Of a stretch of 64,000 nt of DNA, positions 38,301 through 46,833 are shown piece after piece (position 1 is the first letter of the stretch; every line of letters begins with the position of its first letter). The notes below the pieces were generated by a model, which made no database searches, was not told the origin of the DNA, and worked only from the letters and a program-made list of their open reading frames with translations. This DNA is from Bifidobacterium ruminantium DSM 6489 (GTDB lineage: Bacteria > Actinomycetota > Actinomycetes > Actinomycetales > Bifidobacteriaceae): the NCBI RefSeq assembly GCF_000770925.1, contig NZ_JDTK01000002.1, positions 1-64,000 on the forward strand, in the 5' to 3' direction. The position numbers and the translations under genes were made by a program.

Positions 38301-41300
38301 CCGATGGTGTGCTCGCCTCCACCGCGAAGTTCGTGCTGAACCAGCTCGGCGTCGCCGCTCCGGCGCCCGAGGACGGCGCCGATGAGAATGCCGCCGTGGT
38401 CGCCGCCGTCGAAGCCGAGCTTGGCTCCGACTGGCCGAAGCAGGTCGAGCCGCGCTTCGACGCCCGCAAGGCCATCCTGTTCGACGATCGCTGGGCCTCC
38501 GCCCGCGAGGATCTTGCCCGCGCCTACTACGATGGCAACGCGTCCGTGCTCTCCGGCAGCTTCGTCGGACTGGGCAAGGCGGTCGCCGGCGAAGCCAAGT
38601 GGTACGCCGACAAGACCGATGATGCCGAACTGAAGGCCGCCTACCAGCGTGTGGCCGCCGAAGCTCTGGAACCCGCTTCCGAAGACGCCGCGAGCAGCCG
38701 TTTCGCAGGCGATGTGGCCGTGGTGACGGGCGTGGCCCCGAACTCCATCGCCGCGCAGGTGGTCAATGGCCTGCTTGCCGGCGGCGCGACCGTGGTCGCC
38801 ACCTCGCACAGCTTCAAGCCGAGCGTGAAGGCATGGGCCAAGCAGACCTACCGCGAGCACGCGGCGGGCGACGCCAAGCTGTGGCTTGTGCCGGCGAACC
38901 TCTCCAGCTACCGCGATGTGGACGCATTGGTGGACTGGGTTGGCAACGTGCAGAAGAAGACCTCCGGCGCGACCACCACGATCCTGAAGCCCGCCTACGA
39001 GCCGAGCCTGTTCTTCCCGTTCGCGGCCCCGCCGGTGCACGGCACCTTGGCCGATTCGGGCGAACTGTTCGAATCCCAGGCGCGACTCATGCTGTGGGGC
39101 GTCGAACGTGCGATCACCGGTCTGGCGAAGATCGGTGCCGACACGGACGTCCAGCACAAGCTGCACGTAATCCTGCCGGGCTCCCCGAACCGCGGCATCT
39201 TCGGCGGCGACGGTGCCTACGGCGAGGTGAAGAGCTCCTTCGACGCGATCGTCAACCGCGCCCGCGTCGAAAAGGTGTGGTCCAGCCGCGTGACCTTTGC
39301 CCATCCGAAGATCGGCTGGGTGCGTGGCACCGGCCTGATGGGCGGCAACGACCCGCTGGTCGAGGTCGTGGAGCGTCACGGTCTGAAGACCTACTCCACC
39401 GCTGAAATCGCGGTGAAGCTGCTGGATCTGGCCACCCGCGAATCCCGCGAGGCCGCCGTGAAGGCTCCACTCGACGTGGATCTGACCGGCGGACTGGGTT
39501 CCGAACCGATCGACATCAAGGCGCTGCGTGCCGAAGCCATGGCCGACGCCGAGAAGGCCGCCGCGGCGGCCGCCGACCAGACCGAGGAAGCCGATGCGAA
39601 GCAGACCGGTGCGCTCATCAAGGCGCTGCCGAGCCCGCATGTCCCGCAGCAGGCTCCGGTCGACCTGTCCGATTGGAAGAACGTCACCGCACGCCCGGAG
39701 GACGAGATCGTGATCGTCTCCGTCGGCGAGCTGGGCCCGTGGGGCTCCGGTCGTACCCGTTTCGAGGCCGAGCTCGGCATCCATTCCGACGGCGAGGTCG
39801 ACCTGTCCGCCGGCGCCGTGCTCGAACTGGCTTGGAACATGGGTCTGCTCACGTGGAACGACAGCCCGAAGCCGGGCTGGTACGACACCGATGGCAACCT
39901 GGTACCCGAAGAGGACATCGCGGAACGCTACCACGACGAGGTCGTGGCACGTTCCGGCGTACGTCCGTTCGACGAGGGCATGGGCAACGACTACAAGGAC
40001 GGTGCCGACGAGGAGGAGGCGGAAGTCTTCCTGGATCACGACGTGACCTTCTCCGTGCCGACCCGCGAGATCGCCGAGGAGTACGTCAAGCTTGACGAGG
40101 CCCACACCACCATCGCCGCGGACAGCGAGTCCGGCGAATGGAACGTGACCCGTCACGCCGGCTCCATGATCCGCGTGCCGCGCCGTGCCGCCATGACCCG
40201 TACCGTCGGCGGCCAGTTCCCGAAGGGCTTCGATCCGGTCAAGTGGGGCATTCCGGCCTCCATGGTCGGCGACGTCGACAAGATCGCACTGTGGAACATC
40301 GTGACCACGGTGGACGCCTATCTGTCCGCGGGCTTCACTCCGGTGGAGATCCTGCAGGCGGTGCACCCGTCCATGGTCGCTTCCACCCAGGGCACCGGTT
40401 TCGGCGGCATGTCCTCCATGCGCAAGCTGTACCTTGACCGCTTCCTCAACCACGAGATCCCGACCGACATCCTGCAGGAGGCCCTGCCGAACGTCGTCGC
40501 GGCGCACGTGATGCAGTCCTACATCGGCGGTTACGGCAACATGATCCAGCCGGTCTCCGCCTGCGCCACCGCGGCCGTCTCCCTTGAAGAGGGCGCCGAC
40601 AAGATCGCACTGGGCAAGGCCGACTTCGTGGTCACCGGCGCAATCGACGACATTGGCGTGGAATCCGTGATCGGCTTCGGCAACATGAACGCCACCGCCA
40701 ACTCCGAGGAGATGTATGCCAAGGGCATCGACGCGCGCTTCTTCTCCCGTGCCAACGATCGTCGCCGCGGCGGCTTCGTGGAATCCCAGGGTGGTGGCAC
40801 CATCCTGCTGACGCGTGGTGACATCGCGCTGAAGCTCGGCCTGCCGGTCGCCGGCGTGGTCGGATTCGTCCACTCCTATGCGGACGGCGCGCACACCTCC
40901 ATCCCGGCTCCGGGACTGGGTGCGCTTGCAGCGGGCATGGGCGGCAAGGACTCCAAGCTCGTGCACGACCTCGCCAAGCTCGGTGTCACGCCGGACGACA
41001 TCGCCGTGGTCTCCAAGCACGACACGTCCACCAACGCCAACGATCCGAACGAATCCGAACTGCACAACACGCTGGCCCACGCCATCGGCCGCACCGACGG
41101 CAACCCGCTGTTCGTGATCTCCCAGAAGACGCTCACCGGCCATGCCAAGGGCGGTGCCTGCATCTTCCAGGTCAACGGCCTGACCCAGCTGTTCAAGTCC
41201 GGTGTGATTCCGGCGAACGCGGCCCTCGACTGCGTGGATCCGAAGCTTGCGCGCGACGACCATATGGTCTGGCTGCGCAAGCCGCTGCATGTCGGCTCCG

Positions 41301-41626
41301 TCAAGGCGGGTCTGGCCACGTCGCTCGGCTTCGGCCATGTCTCCGGCTTCGCCGCGATCGTGAACCCGGGTGCGTTTGAGGCTTCCGTGGCCAACAGCGC
41401 AGGCACCGAGGCGCTGAACGAATGGCGTGAACGCGCCAATGCTCGCCTAGCCGCCGGTCAGCGTCGTCTTGAAGAGGGCATGATGGGCCGTGCCGCTTTG
41501 TACGAGCCGATCGACAACCGTCGTTTCCATGAGGACAAGCGCGGCTACGACTCGCACGAGGTGGAGAAGGCCATGCTGCTCGATCCGAACGCGCGACTCG
41601 GCGCTTCCGGCTATTTCGAGGCCTGA
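32303..41626 (+). CDS. fas: Type I fatty acid synthase, single-chain bacterial FAS
   Basis: A 3107-residue multienzyme making long-chain acyl-CoA from acetyl- and malonyl-CoA; it assembles as a large cytosolic barrel. The order is as in mycobacterial FAS-I: acetyltransferase (S123 in GHSQG); enoyl reductase from about 398 ('VLLAGMTPTTVEP'); dehydratase near 1232 ('DFNPIHTSHRGAA'); malonyl/palmitoyl transferase (S1441 in GHSLGEY); an Ala/Pro linker (about 1751-1790); acyl carrier domain (likely phosphopantetheine S1831 in NGVSSRRNQ); ketoreductase from about 2130 ('VAVVTGVAPNSIA'); and ketosynthase (C2754 in VSACATAA, His in SKHDTSTNAND and LTGHAKGG). All catalytic residues I can check are present. 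ATG 32303 has TAAGGAAG upstream; an ATG at 32273 is in frame but lacks one. acpS follows and arms the carrier domain. Confidence 0.97.
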   Translation: MNTFFLDRLNSEPHALAFAGQSTPWPVALADQSANPTLDEALHKHAAAAQALLYPVSAELLATTGRPVDLFGFEPNPARLGAAAAASASVPGIALTQLGALIDAASLGYNPAKAKPVAVLGHSQGVLAVHMVQAIREAGSIEAAAAPIDEILAIATLIGVAGTRQARQLGLAARHGDATPMLSVKDITRAQVDALIERVDGARGPIAVAVTNSATHYVLSGYPEDLAAFGVEVAKEHKHQAKLREEKVRGGRVFDPVLEYLDVTLPFHSPLMADAVSQAVAWAEACGINADHARELAAEVLLNHVDWAARVRALMKSTDPSALWVLDFGPGNTVGKLFSTVAQGTGVGVVEASTVADRGALSTLETLPERTQNWTRFAPSIIHTSAGDKVRTAFTELTGKAPVLLAGMTPTTVEPEIVAAAANAGYWAELAGGGQVTASVFDRHVAKLEEELEEGRTVEFNAMFMDRYLWNLQFGSQRIVPKKRASGTPIDGVVVSAGIPEFDEAVELIHNLNADGFPYVSFKPGTVDQIRQVVRIAKAVAPTKVLIEVEGGSAGGHHSWESLDDLLLSTYAEVREQANLVLVVGGGIGTPERGADYITGEWAAEYGRPLMPVDGVLVGTAVMTAKEAHTNPEVKQMLVSTPGIPAKGDDNDPFAPLGEQWVPSGQAKGGVTSGLSHLHADIYELENSSARCGRLLVRVMKHPEELESRRNEIIEALNATAKPYFGDLKTMTYLEWAQRFADLSFPWVDETYADRFLHLLQRIEARVTTQESGEFASLFASRADVEADPNAAIAKLAEAYPQAGELTVTPMDEAWFPVLVREYPKPMPFVPVIDNDLLRWWGQDQLWQSEDSRYSADSVRIIPGPISVAGITTVDEPVADILGRFESAMVKRVADESASADKTAFAQLGAAVSAEEFIRKSPNISWVGHLMANPAYGTATGDEHYEIRKVGTKGSVEQYDLDIHLDTYWDNDPDGGASKHAVRDIVIPLNVDGNESGLFPVVDRDRLPEHVYRMLADTAGIGNTAITGDKLTAMPQIEEVSDKTAFPFGQAHTGYTLSANLGFDHEAATGGALPSDLVPSRIAPDALVGPAWPAIYAALGSVYVNGFPVIEGLLNAVHLDHLIELEVSEDELLRHTGERIELTSWADDYFESASGRVVTIHVTHTAQDGTLLANETERFAIRGRAYSDALPPEAPDYGGIEAEIESTPRRLLRRVKVVAPHEMTAFARTSGDFNPIHTSHRGAAVSGLAAPLVHGMWLSATAQYAVQALDEKGAHYEIAGWTYNMYGMVQLDDEVEISIERVGRVAHAGMVLEVTSRIDGNIVSRGTAIVRAPKSAFVYPGQGIQKQGMVLDERAKSPASREVWERADKVTREKLGFSILAVVRDNPKELTANGVTYRHPEGLLNLTQFTQVALATVAFAQTARLREAGADIWPAYFAGHSLGEYNALSSFAGVIPLETVLELVFHRGSTMHHLIPRDEKGRSNYRMGALRPNQFGVGDDGVREYVESVSKASGEFLEIVNYNLAGQQYAVAGTIAGLKALKADSARRVAEYGGKPAFMLVPGIDVPFHSTLLRKGVPEFRDKLDALLPQYIDYRGRLVGRYIPNLVAVPFEMTKEFAAKILEVVPSERIKAALDDPKVWDSYAEDDQKLGRLLLTELLSWQFASPVRWIETQALLFGSAEQGGLGVEEYVEVGLGNAPTLANLGAKTLRLPQFAGRDVTVYNVGRDEGRVYMTDSDSLVPEADDEPVEQSAPTAAAAPVAQAAAPATTAQAPAALAVPEAPAGAPSGAAVADIPFKASDAIAMLLAYSAKVRPDQIGDSDTTDTLTNGVSSRRNQLLMDISSELGVASVDGAAEATVSALSALVNKVAPNYKAFGPVLSDIVRDRVRGLFGAAGVKLGQITKRVTDIWQLGEGWASHVVAALVLETRDGSSSRGGDLASLPTDAASNAAAANALIDAAVQKVASDKGVAVAMPSAGGAAGGAVVDSAALDAFAAKVTGADGVLASTAKFVLNQLGVAAPAPEDGADENAAVVAAVEAELGSDWPKQVEPRFDARKAILFDDRWASAREDLARAYYDGNASVLSGSFVGLGKAVAGEAKWYADKTDDAELKAAYQRVAAEALEPASEDAASSRFAGDVAVVTGVAPNSIAAQVVNGLLAGGATVVATSHSFKPSVKAWAKQTYREHAAGDAKLWLVPANLSSYRDVDALVDWVGNVQKKTSGATTTILKPAYEPSLFFPFAAPPVHGTLADSGELFESQARLMLWGVERAITGLAKIGADTDVQHKLHVILPGSPNRGIFGGDGAYGEVKSSFDAIVNRARVEKVWSSRVTFAHPKIGWVRGTGLMGGNDPLVEVVERHGLKTYSTAEIAVKLLDLATRESREAAVKAPLDVDLTGGLGSEPIDIKALRAEAMADAEKAAAAAADQTEEADAKQTGALIKALPSPHVPQQAPVDLSDWKNVTARPEDEIVIVSVGELGPWGSGRTRFEAELGIHSDGEVDLSAGAVLELAWNMGLLTWNDSPKPGWYDTDGNLVPEEDIAERYHDEVVARSGVRPFDEGMGNDYKDGADEEEAEVFLDHDVTFSVPTREIAEEYVKLDEAHTTIAADSESGEWNVTRHAGSMIRVPRRAAMTRTVGGQFPKGFDPVKWGIPASMVGDVDKIALWNIVTTVDAYLSAGFTPVEILQAVHPSMVASTQGTGFGGMSSMRKLYLDRFLNHEIPTDILQEALPNVVAAHVMQSYIGGYGNMIQPVSACATAAVSLEEGADKIALGKADFVVTGAIDDIGVESVIGFGNMNATANSEEMYAKGIDARFFSRANDRRRGGFVESQGGGTILLTRGDIALKLGLPVAGVVGFVHSYADGAHTSIPAPGLGALAAGMGGKDSKLVHDLAKLGVTPDDIAVVSKHDTSTNANDPNESELHNTLAHAIGRTDGNPLFVISQKTLTGHAKGGACIFQVNGLTQLFKSGVIPANAALDCVDPKLARDDHMVWLRKPLHVGSVKAGLATSLGFGHVSGFAAIVNPGAFEASVANSAGTEALNEWRERANARLAAGQRRLEEGMMGRAALYEPIDNRRFHEDKRGYDSHEVEKAMLLDPNARLGASGYFEA

Positions 41627-41635
41627 TCGACATCG

Positions 41636-41690
41636 CATTGGAATCTGCCCGCATCATCCGTTCGTACCGTGATGTGGACGGATTCCAATG
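41636..41690 (+). terminator. Hairpin terminator after fas
   Basis: CATTGGAATC (41636-41645) pairs perfectly with GATTCCAATG (41681-41690). An inner CCGCATCA/TGATGTGG stem extends it to about 20 bp. It lies ten bases after the fas stop, so acpS may have its own promoter or rely on partial read-through. Its T-richness downstream is modest. Confidence 0.75.
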
Positions 41691-41814
41691 AATCTTTCAG
41701 AGAGGGACGGTACCTTATTGCGCGGGGTGCTGCCCCTCTCCTTCATATGGACTGCCGTATGGGCGGGTAGGGCGTTGGGGACGATCCCATGTGGCTTTTT
41801 GGAAAGGCGGGGAA

Positions 41815-42273
41815 ATGCTGGGTTTGGGGCATGACGTGGTGGATGTGCCATCGTTCGCCGAACAGTTGAACGAGCCTGGGTCACGTATGCGTGGCCTGTT
41901 CTCCATGCGCGAGATATGGCAGACCGCACAGCGCGCGCAGATCAAACATGATGAGGAGGCCGTGCATCTGGCGGCCCGTTGGGCGGGCAAGGAGGCGTTT
42001 CTGAAGGCGTGGTGCGCCGCGATTTCTCGGCATGCCGGGAACAACGGCACGGTTGAATATCCGTACACGCTGGACGATTTCCCGTGGGTGCGCATCGAGA
42101 TCCTCGACGATTCCCACGGCGTGCCCCATGTCGTGCTGTCGCCCGAAGTGCAACGCAGGATGCTGCAATCGCTTGGACTGCATTCGGACGAACGTCACCC
42201 GGCATGCGACATCTGCATCTCCCTGAGCCATGATGGGTCCATCGCGTCCGCGGTGGTGACGCTCGAATTCTGA
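41815..42273 (+). CDS. acpS: Holo-[acyl-carrier-protein] synthase
   Basis: Transfers 4'-phosphopantetheine from CoA to the carrier-domain serine of the adjacent FAS-I. It has 152 residues. AcpS motifs 'LGLGHDVVDV' and 'ARWAGKEAFLKAW' hold the Mg-binding Asp and Glu, and 'ICISLSHDGSIASAVV' closes the fold. ATG 41815 has AAAGGCGGGG upstream, which rules out the ATG at 41791. Close linkage to fas is typical in actinobacteria with FAS-I. Confidence 0.93.
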   Translation: MLGLGHDVVDVPSFAEQLNEPGSRMRGLFSMREIWQTAQRAQIKHDEEAVHLAARWAGKEAFLKAWCAAISRHAGNNGTVEYPYTLDDFPWVRIEILDDSHGVPHVVLSPEVQRRMLQSLGLHSDERHPACDICISLSHDGSIASAVVTLEF

Positions 42274-42290
42274 AAGCGCGCGTCGGCCAC

Positions 42291-42318
42291 TTGCAAAAGT
42301 TGAGGGAGTGTGTATAAT
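42291..42318 (+). promoter_or_regulatory. Promoter of tRNA-Gly
   Basis: TTGCAA (42291-42296), a 16-base spacer and a perfect TATAAT (42313-42318) lie 45 bases before tRNA-Gly. Confidence 0.75.
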
Positions 42319-42363
42319 AACTCGAGTCGTTTCGTGTCGGTGCAGATCGACGCAGAACGGTAC

Positions 42364-42437
42364 GCGGATGTAGCTCAATGGTAGAGCCTCAGTCTTCCAA
42401 ACTGATTACGCGGGTTCGATTCCCGTCATCCGCTCCA
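42364..42437 (+). tRNA. tRNA-Gly (anticodon TCC)
   Basis: Acceptor GCGGATG pairs with CATCCGC (42427-42433). The anticodon loop CTTCCAA between TCAGT and ACTGA gives TCC, reading GGA/GGG. The discriminator is T42434 and CCA is encoded at 42435-42437. It has its own strong promoter and terminator. Confidence 0.96.
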
Positions 42438-42458
42438 GAACATCGTCAGAGAAGAAGC

Positions 42459-42484
42459 AAGGCGTGCTGCAAGGCACGCCTTTC
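42459..42484 (+). terminator. Intrinsic terminator after tRNA-Gly
   Basis: AAGGCGTGC (42459-42467) pairs with GCACGCCTT (42474-42482), with a 6-base loop and a short T run. Confidence 0.85.
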
Positions 42485-42594
42485 GCATATGGGCATGCGA
42501 TTGCCGGGCGCTGGATATGCCGTATGCGCCGTGACGAGCGGCGTGGCGGCCGTGGCACGACGATTGTGGCGGGAAAGCGATATACGGAGCGAAT

Positions 42595-43272
42595 ATGGGG
42601 CAGAAGGCAGACAACAAGGCAACGGAAGTCGTGGGCGGCGTGGTCGAAACCGTCGACGTCTCCAAACATCCGACGGCATCCATCGAACAGTCCGACCTGT
42701 CCTTGGCCGACATCGAACGCCGCAAATCGCATCCGGTTCGTTGGATGCTGTTCATCGTGTTGGTTTTGATTGCGATGATTGCGCCGTATTGGCTGGGACG
42801 CGTCGTCGCGGTCAAGGACGCCACGTGGATGGTGGAGCATCTCGGCTTCCTTGATCCGAAGGGTGTGGCGCTGATTTCCTGGACGGTCACCGTCGCGGCG
42901 CTTACCGGACTTGGGCTGATGGTCGCCGACACGAAGAAATGGCTGTGGGGCTGCGTTTTCGTGATCGGGCTCGCCGCTGAGCAGTTCATCGCCGGCGTGT
43001 GCCTGTTGAGCTTCAACTTCTGGAACGCCACCTACGTGATGTACGGCGGAGCGGCGGGGTTGGCGAACGCGGCCAACCTCGGCATCCTTGCGGCTGGCTT
43101 CGGCGTCGCCGTCTACGCGGTGCTGTGGGTGGGCATGCTGGTGTGCATCAAGAAGGAATCCAAACTCAACGTGCTCACGCGCAGCTGGGCGTCGTTCCTG
43201 CTGTTCTTCGTTATCGAAGTGGTCGCGCTCGCCGTTGCGATGTCAGGCGGCATACTGGCGTCCATGTCGTGA
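42595..43272 (+). CDS. Membrane protein of unknown function, five predicted helices
   Basis: I do not recognise a family. The 225-residue protein has a hydrophilic N-terminus of about 47 residues (acidic and Thr/Ser-rich, ending 'DIERRKSHPVRW'). Five hydrophobic segments follow at about 49-69, 92-112, 118-142, 155-180 and 196-220, with very short loops. Single Cys residues lie in helices three and four. A CGGAG ribosome site precedes ATG 42595. It sits between tRNA-Gly and rpsO with its own gaps on both sides, so its neighbours give no clear hint. Confidence 0.7.
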   Translation: MGQKADNKATEVVGGVVETVDVSKHPTASIEQSDLSLADIERRKSHPVRWMLFIVLVLIAMIAPYWLGRVVAVKDATWMVEHLGFLDPKGVALISWTVTVAALTGLGLMVADTKKWLWGCVFVIGLAAEQFIAGVCLLSFNFWNATYVMYGGAAGLANAANLGILAAGFGVAVYAVLWVGMLVCIKKESKLNVLTRSWASFLLFFVIEVVALAVAMSGGILASMS

Positions 43273-43440
43273 CGCGTCGCGTTGCCGACCGGCGTTTGGC
43301 CGATGCGCGTCCGCATGCGTCCGCCCTGCGGTTTTGGTCCGCCCGTCGTGTAAGATGTTCCCTTGGCGTGTTTCGCCCGCGGAAAGAGAGCGCGTTGGCA
43401 TTGGGCCGGCAGCACCGCGCAGCAATACAAGGAGGATGCC

Positions 43441-43710
43441 GTGGCACTTACGGCTGAGGAAAAGCAGGAAATCATCAAGACCTACGCAACCCACGAGGGT
43501 GACACCGGCTCCCCGGAGGTCCAGGTCGCACTGCTCACCAAGCGCATCGCTGATCTGACCGAGCACCTCAAGGAGCACAAGCACGATCACCACTCCCGTC
43601 GTGGTCTGCTGCTGATGGTCGGCGACCGTCGTCGTATGCTTGATTACCTCAAGCGCGTCGACATCAACCGTTACCGCTCCCTGATCGAGCGTCTGGGTCT
43701 GCGCCGATAA
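43441..43710 (+). CDS. rpsO: 30S ribosomal protein S15
   Basis: S15 binds the central domain of 16S rRNA and is an early assembly protein. It is 89 residues with the family cores '[20 protein letters not shown]', '[19 protein letters not shown]' and '[16 protein letters not shown]'. The GTG at 43441 has a perfect AAGGAGG upstream. It forms the conserved rpsO-pnp pair, though a strong terminator lies between the two. A TAAGAT at 43351-43356 may be its -10. Confidence 0.97.
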   Translation: MALTAEEKQEIIKTYATHEGDTGSPEVQVALLTKRIADLTEHLKEHKHDHHSRRGLLLMVGDRRRMLDYLKRVDINRYRSLIERLGLRR

Positions 43711-43718
43711 CATTCTTC

Positions 43719-43752
43719 CGCCCGAGCGTCACTATGGCGCCCGGGCGTTTTT
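43719..43752 (+). terminator. Intrinsic terminator between rpsO and pnp
   Basis: CGCCCG and GCG (43719-43728) pair with CGC and CGGGCG (43738-43747), with one A/C mismatch, followed by TTTTT. A TAGAAT at 43817-43822 is a candidate -10 for pnp downstream. Confidence 0.85.
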
Positions 43753-43942
43753 GCATGACAGCCGAGTTCGAGGAACAGACAGTTTGAAAGCCCGAAGGTT
43801 TGGGGCGTACGAGGTCTAGAATCTAGAGATGAGGAAGCGGCGGAGGTAACGCCGCGTCACGCATGTAGGAATCGGTTGGAGTCCGCTGAAGAGGACTGCC
43901 GATAGTAGGTATCAAGAAAAAGAAAAACAAAGGAGGAACCCT

Positions 43943-46633
43943 ATGGAGGGTCCCGAAATCAAGGCTGTTGAAGCCGTAATCGATAATGGTTCGTTTGGCA
44001 AGCGCACGCTGCGCTTCGAGACCGGTCGTCTCGCCCAGCAGGCGGATGGTGCCGTCGCCGCCTATCTTGACGATGATTCGATGATTCTGTCGACCACCAC
44101 CGCCGGCTCCAGCCCGAAGGAGAACTACGACTTCTTCCCGCTGACCGTGGACGTCGAAGAGAAGATGTACGCCGCCGGCAAGATCCCGGGCTCGTTCTTC
44201 CGTCGTGAAGGCCGCCCGAGCTCCGAAGCCATCCTGGCCTGCCGCATCATCGATCGTCCGCTGCGTCCGCTGTTCCCGCACACTCTGCGCAACGAAGTGC
44301 AGGTTGTCGAAACCGTGCTCGCCGTTAATCCGGATGATGCTTACGACGTCGTCGCGCTGAACGCGGCCTCCGCTTCCACCATGATCTCCGGTCTGCCGTT
44401 CGAAGGCCCAGTCTCCGGTGTTCGTCTGGCTTTGATCGATGGCCAGTGGGTCGCCTTCCCGCGCTGGAGCGAGCGTGAGCGCGCTGTGTTCGAAATCGTG
44501 GTCGCCGGCCGCGTCGTGGAGAACGGCGACGTCGCCATCGCCATGATTGAAGCCGGTGCCGGCAAGAACGCATGGCACCTCATCTACGACGAAGGCCAGA
44601 CCAAGCCGGACGAGGAAGTCGTTGCCGGTGGTCTTGAAGCCGCCAAACCGTTCATCAAGGTGATTTGCGAAGCCCAAGCCGAGCTGAAGAAGATCGCCGC
44701 GAAGGAAACCAAGGAATTCCAACTCTTCCCGGAGTACACCGAGGATCTGTACAACCGCATCGACGAGATCGCGCACGCCGACCTCGACGAAGCGCTGTCC
44801 ATCGCCGAGAAGCTGCCGCGTCAGGATCGCATCCACGAAATCAAGGAAGGCGTGAAGGCCACTCTCGCGGAAGAGTTCACCGACATGGACGATGCCGAGA
44901 AGGACAAGGAAATCGGCAACGCCTTCAAGGAACTGCAGCGTCAGATCGTCCGCCGCCGCATCCTGACCCAGGATTACCGCATCGACGGCCGTGGCCTGCG
45001 CGATATCCGTACGCTGTCCGCCGAAGTGGACATCGTGCCGCGCGTGCATGGTTCCGCGCTGTTCCAGCGCGGCGAGACCCAGATTCTGGGCGTCACCACG
45101 CTGAATATGCTCAAGATGGAGCAGCAGATCGACGCGCTGTCCGGTCCGCAGTCCAAGCGCTACATGCACAACTATGAGATGCCGCCGTACTCCACCGGTG
45201 AGACCGGCCGCGTCGGTTCCCCGAAGCGCCGCGAGATCGGCCACGGCGCCCTCGCCGAGAAGGCCCTCGTGCCGGTGCTGCCGAGCCGCGAGGAGTTCCC
45301 GTACGCCATCCGTCAGGTGTCCGAGGCCATTGGCTCCAATGGTTCCACCTCCATGGGTTCCGTGTGCGCCTCCACGCTGTCCCTGCTCGCCGCAGGCGTA
45401 CCGCTGAAGGCTCCGGTCGCCGGCATCGCCATGGGCCTTGTGTCCGGTGACGTCGATGGACAGCACATCTACAAGACGCTGACCGATATCCTTGGCGCCG
45501 AAGACGCCTTCGGCGACATGGACTTCAAGGTGGCTGGCACCTCCGAATTCATCACCGCCCTGCAGCTCGACACCAAGCTCGACGGCATTCCGGCCGACAT
45601 CTTGGCGTCCGCTCTGCAGCAGGCCAAGGAAGCCCGCTCCACCATCCTCGAGGTCATCAACGAGTGCATCGACGGTCCGGCCGAGATGAGCCCGTATGCG
45701 CAGCGCATCATCACCACCAGCGTTCCGGTGGAGAAGATCGGCGAGGTCATCGGCCCGAAGGGCAAGATGATCAACCAGATCCAGGAGGAGACCGGCGCCG
45801 AGATCGCCATCGAGGATGACGGCACCGTGTTCATCTCCTCCGAAGGCGGCGAAGGCGCTGAGAAGGCCAAGCAGATCATCGACCAGATCGCCAACCCGCA
45901 TGTGCCGGAAGCCGGCGAAACCTACAACGGCAAGGTCGTGAAGACCACGTCGTTTGGCGCGTTCGTGAACCTGACCCCGGGCACTGACGGCCTGCTGCAC
46001 ATCTCCCAGATTCGCAACCTGGCCAACGGCGAGCGTATCGACGCCGTCGAGGACGTGCTCAAGGAAGGCGACACCGTCGAGGTGGTCGTGCAGGGCGTCG
46101 ACGATCGTGGCAAGATCTCGCTGGCTATTCCGGGCTTCGAGGATCAGGAATCCTCAGCTCCGCGCCGCGACCGTGGCGATCGCGATGACCGTCGTGGCGG
46201 CCGTGGACGTCGTGACGACCGTCGTCGTTCCGATGACCGTGATGACCGCGATTATGATGATCGTCCGCGTCGTCGTCGTTCCGATCGCGACGATGACCGC
46301 GACTACGATCGTGATGATCGTCCGCGTCGTCGTCGTTCCGATCGTGATGATCGTGACCGCGATTATGACCGTGATGATCGTCGTCGTTCCGATCGTGATG
46401 ACCGCGATTATGATGATCGTCCGCGTCGTCGTCGTTCCGATCGTGATGATCGTGATCGTGACTATGATCGCGATGACCGTCGTTCCGACCGTCGTCGTGG
46501 TGGCCGTCGCGACGACCGCAACCCGCGTTACGCCGCCGACGAGAACTATGACGAGTACCGCGCCGATCGCGAGGAGCGCTCCGAGCGTCCGCGTCGCCGC
46601 GTGCGCCGCGACTTTGATCCGTTCGAAGACTGA
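43943..46633 (+). CDS. pnp: Polyribonucleotide nucleotidyltransferase (PNPase)
   Basis: 3'-5' phosphorolytic exoribonuclease acting as a trimeric ring. It has 896 residues: two RNase PH domains around an alpha-helical domain ('[20 protein letters not shown]', '[20 protein letters not shown]'), a KH domain ('[20 protein letters not shown]') and an S1 domain ('[20 protein letters not shown]'). Beyond about residue 735 lies an unusual 160-residue tail of Arg, Asp and Tyr repeats ('[13 protein letters not shown]', 'DRDYDRDD'). Most PNPases end shortly after S1. AAGGAGG lies before the ATG at a normal distance. It is the partner of the upstream rpsO by conserved order. Confidence 0.97.
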   Translation: MEGPEIKAVEAVIDNGSFGKRTLRFETGRLAQQADGAVAAYLDDDSMILSTTTAGSSPKENYDFFPLTVDVEEKMYAAGKIPGSFFRREGRPSSEAILACRIIDRPLRPLFPHTLRNEVQVVETVLAVNPDDAYDVVALNAASASTMISGLPFEGPVSGVRLALIDGQWVAFPRWSERERAVFEIVVAGRVVENGDVAIAMIEAGAGKNAWHLIYDEGQTKPDEEVVAGGLEAAKPFIKVICEAQAELKKIAAKETKEFQLFPEYTEDLYNRIDEIAHADLDEALSIAEKLPRQDRIHEIKEGVKATLAEEFTDMDDAEKDKEIGNAFKELQRQIVRRRILTQDYRIDGRGLRDIRTLSAEVDIVPRVHGSALFQRGETQILGVTTLNMLKMEQQIDALSGPQSKRYMHNYEMPPYSTGETGRVGSPKRREIGHGALAEKALVPVLPSREEFPYAIRQVSEAIGSNGSTSMGSVCASTLSLLAAGVPLKAPVAGIAMGLVSGDVDGQHIYKTLTDILGAEDAFGDMDFKVAGTSEFITALQLDTKLDGIPADILASALQQAKEARSTILEVINECIDGPAEMSPYAQRIITTSVPVEKIGEVIGPKGKMINQIQEETGAEIAIEDDGTVFISSEGGEGAEKAKQIIDQIANPHVPEAGETYNGKVVKTTSFGAFVNLTPGTDGLLHISQIRNLANGERIDAVEDVLKEGDTVEVVVQGVDDRGKISLAIPGFEDQESSAPRRDRGDRDDRRGGRGRRDDRRRSDDRDDRDYDDRPRRRRSDRDDDRDYDRDDRPRRRRSDRDDRDRDYDRDDRRRSDRDDRDYDDRPRRRRSDRDDRDRDYDRDDRRSDRRRGGRRDDRNPRYAADENYDEYRADREERSERPRRRVRRDFDPFED
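46165..46520 (+). repeat. Degenerate repeats encoding the Arg/Asp-rich PNPase tail
   Basis: The block GATGATCGTCCGCG followed by CGTCGTCGTTCCGATCG recurs at 46256, 46313 and 46412, with intervening variants of GATCGTGATGATCG. The repeats stay in frame and differ at synonymous sites, suggesting expansion by slippage or unequal recombination. Confidence 0.7.
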
Positions 46634-46676
46634 TGACACCTTCGCGCGGATTTCCCGCAGCATAAGATGATTATCT

Positions 46677-46708
46677 GAAAGGCCCGCCCCCCGTGGGGCG
46701 GGCCTTTC
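46677..46708 (+). terminator. Intrinsic terminator after pnp
   Basis: A perfect 14-bp stem (46677-46690 with 46695-46708) has GAAAGGCCCGCCCC as its left arm, with a CCGT loop and a T tract within the right end. Confidence 0.92.
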
Positions 46709-46833
46709 TGCATTCCGACACACTTGGCAAAACATGATGTCAATCGTTTTACGGGTGTATGCGCGCCGTGGAATGGTGCAGTCCTCATGAGAACATGATG
46801 GCAATAGAAACAACGAAGCAGAGAGGAAATACG

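Noticed and set aside
31325..41338. Two very long minus-strand open frames (over 1600 codons each) opposite accD and fas
   Set aside because: They lie exactly antisense to accD and FAS-I and have His/Val/Gly/Asp-rich, domain-free translations. G/C-ending codons in the real genes remove stops from this antisense frame.
46165..46520. Regular repeats at the end of pnp as a CRISPR array
   Set aside because: The repeats are in frame within pnp, have no unique spacers of constant length, and encode an Arg/Asp-rich tail.
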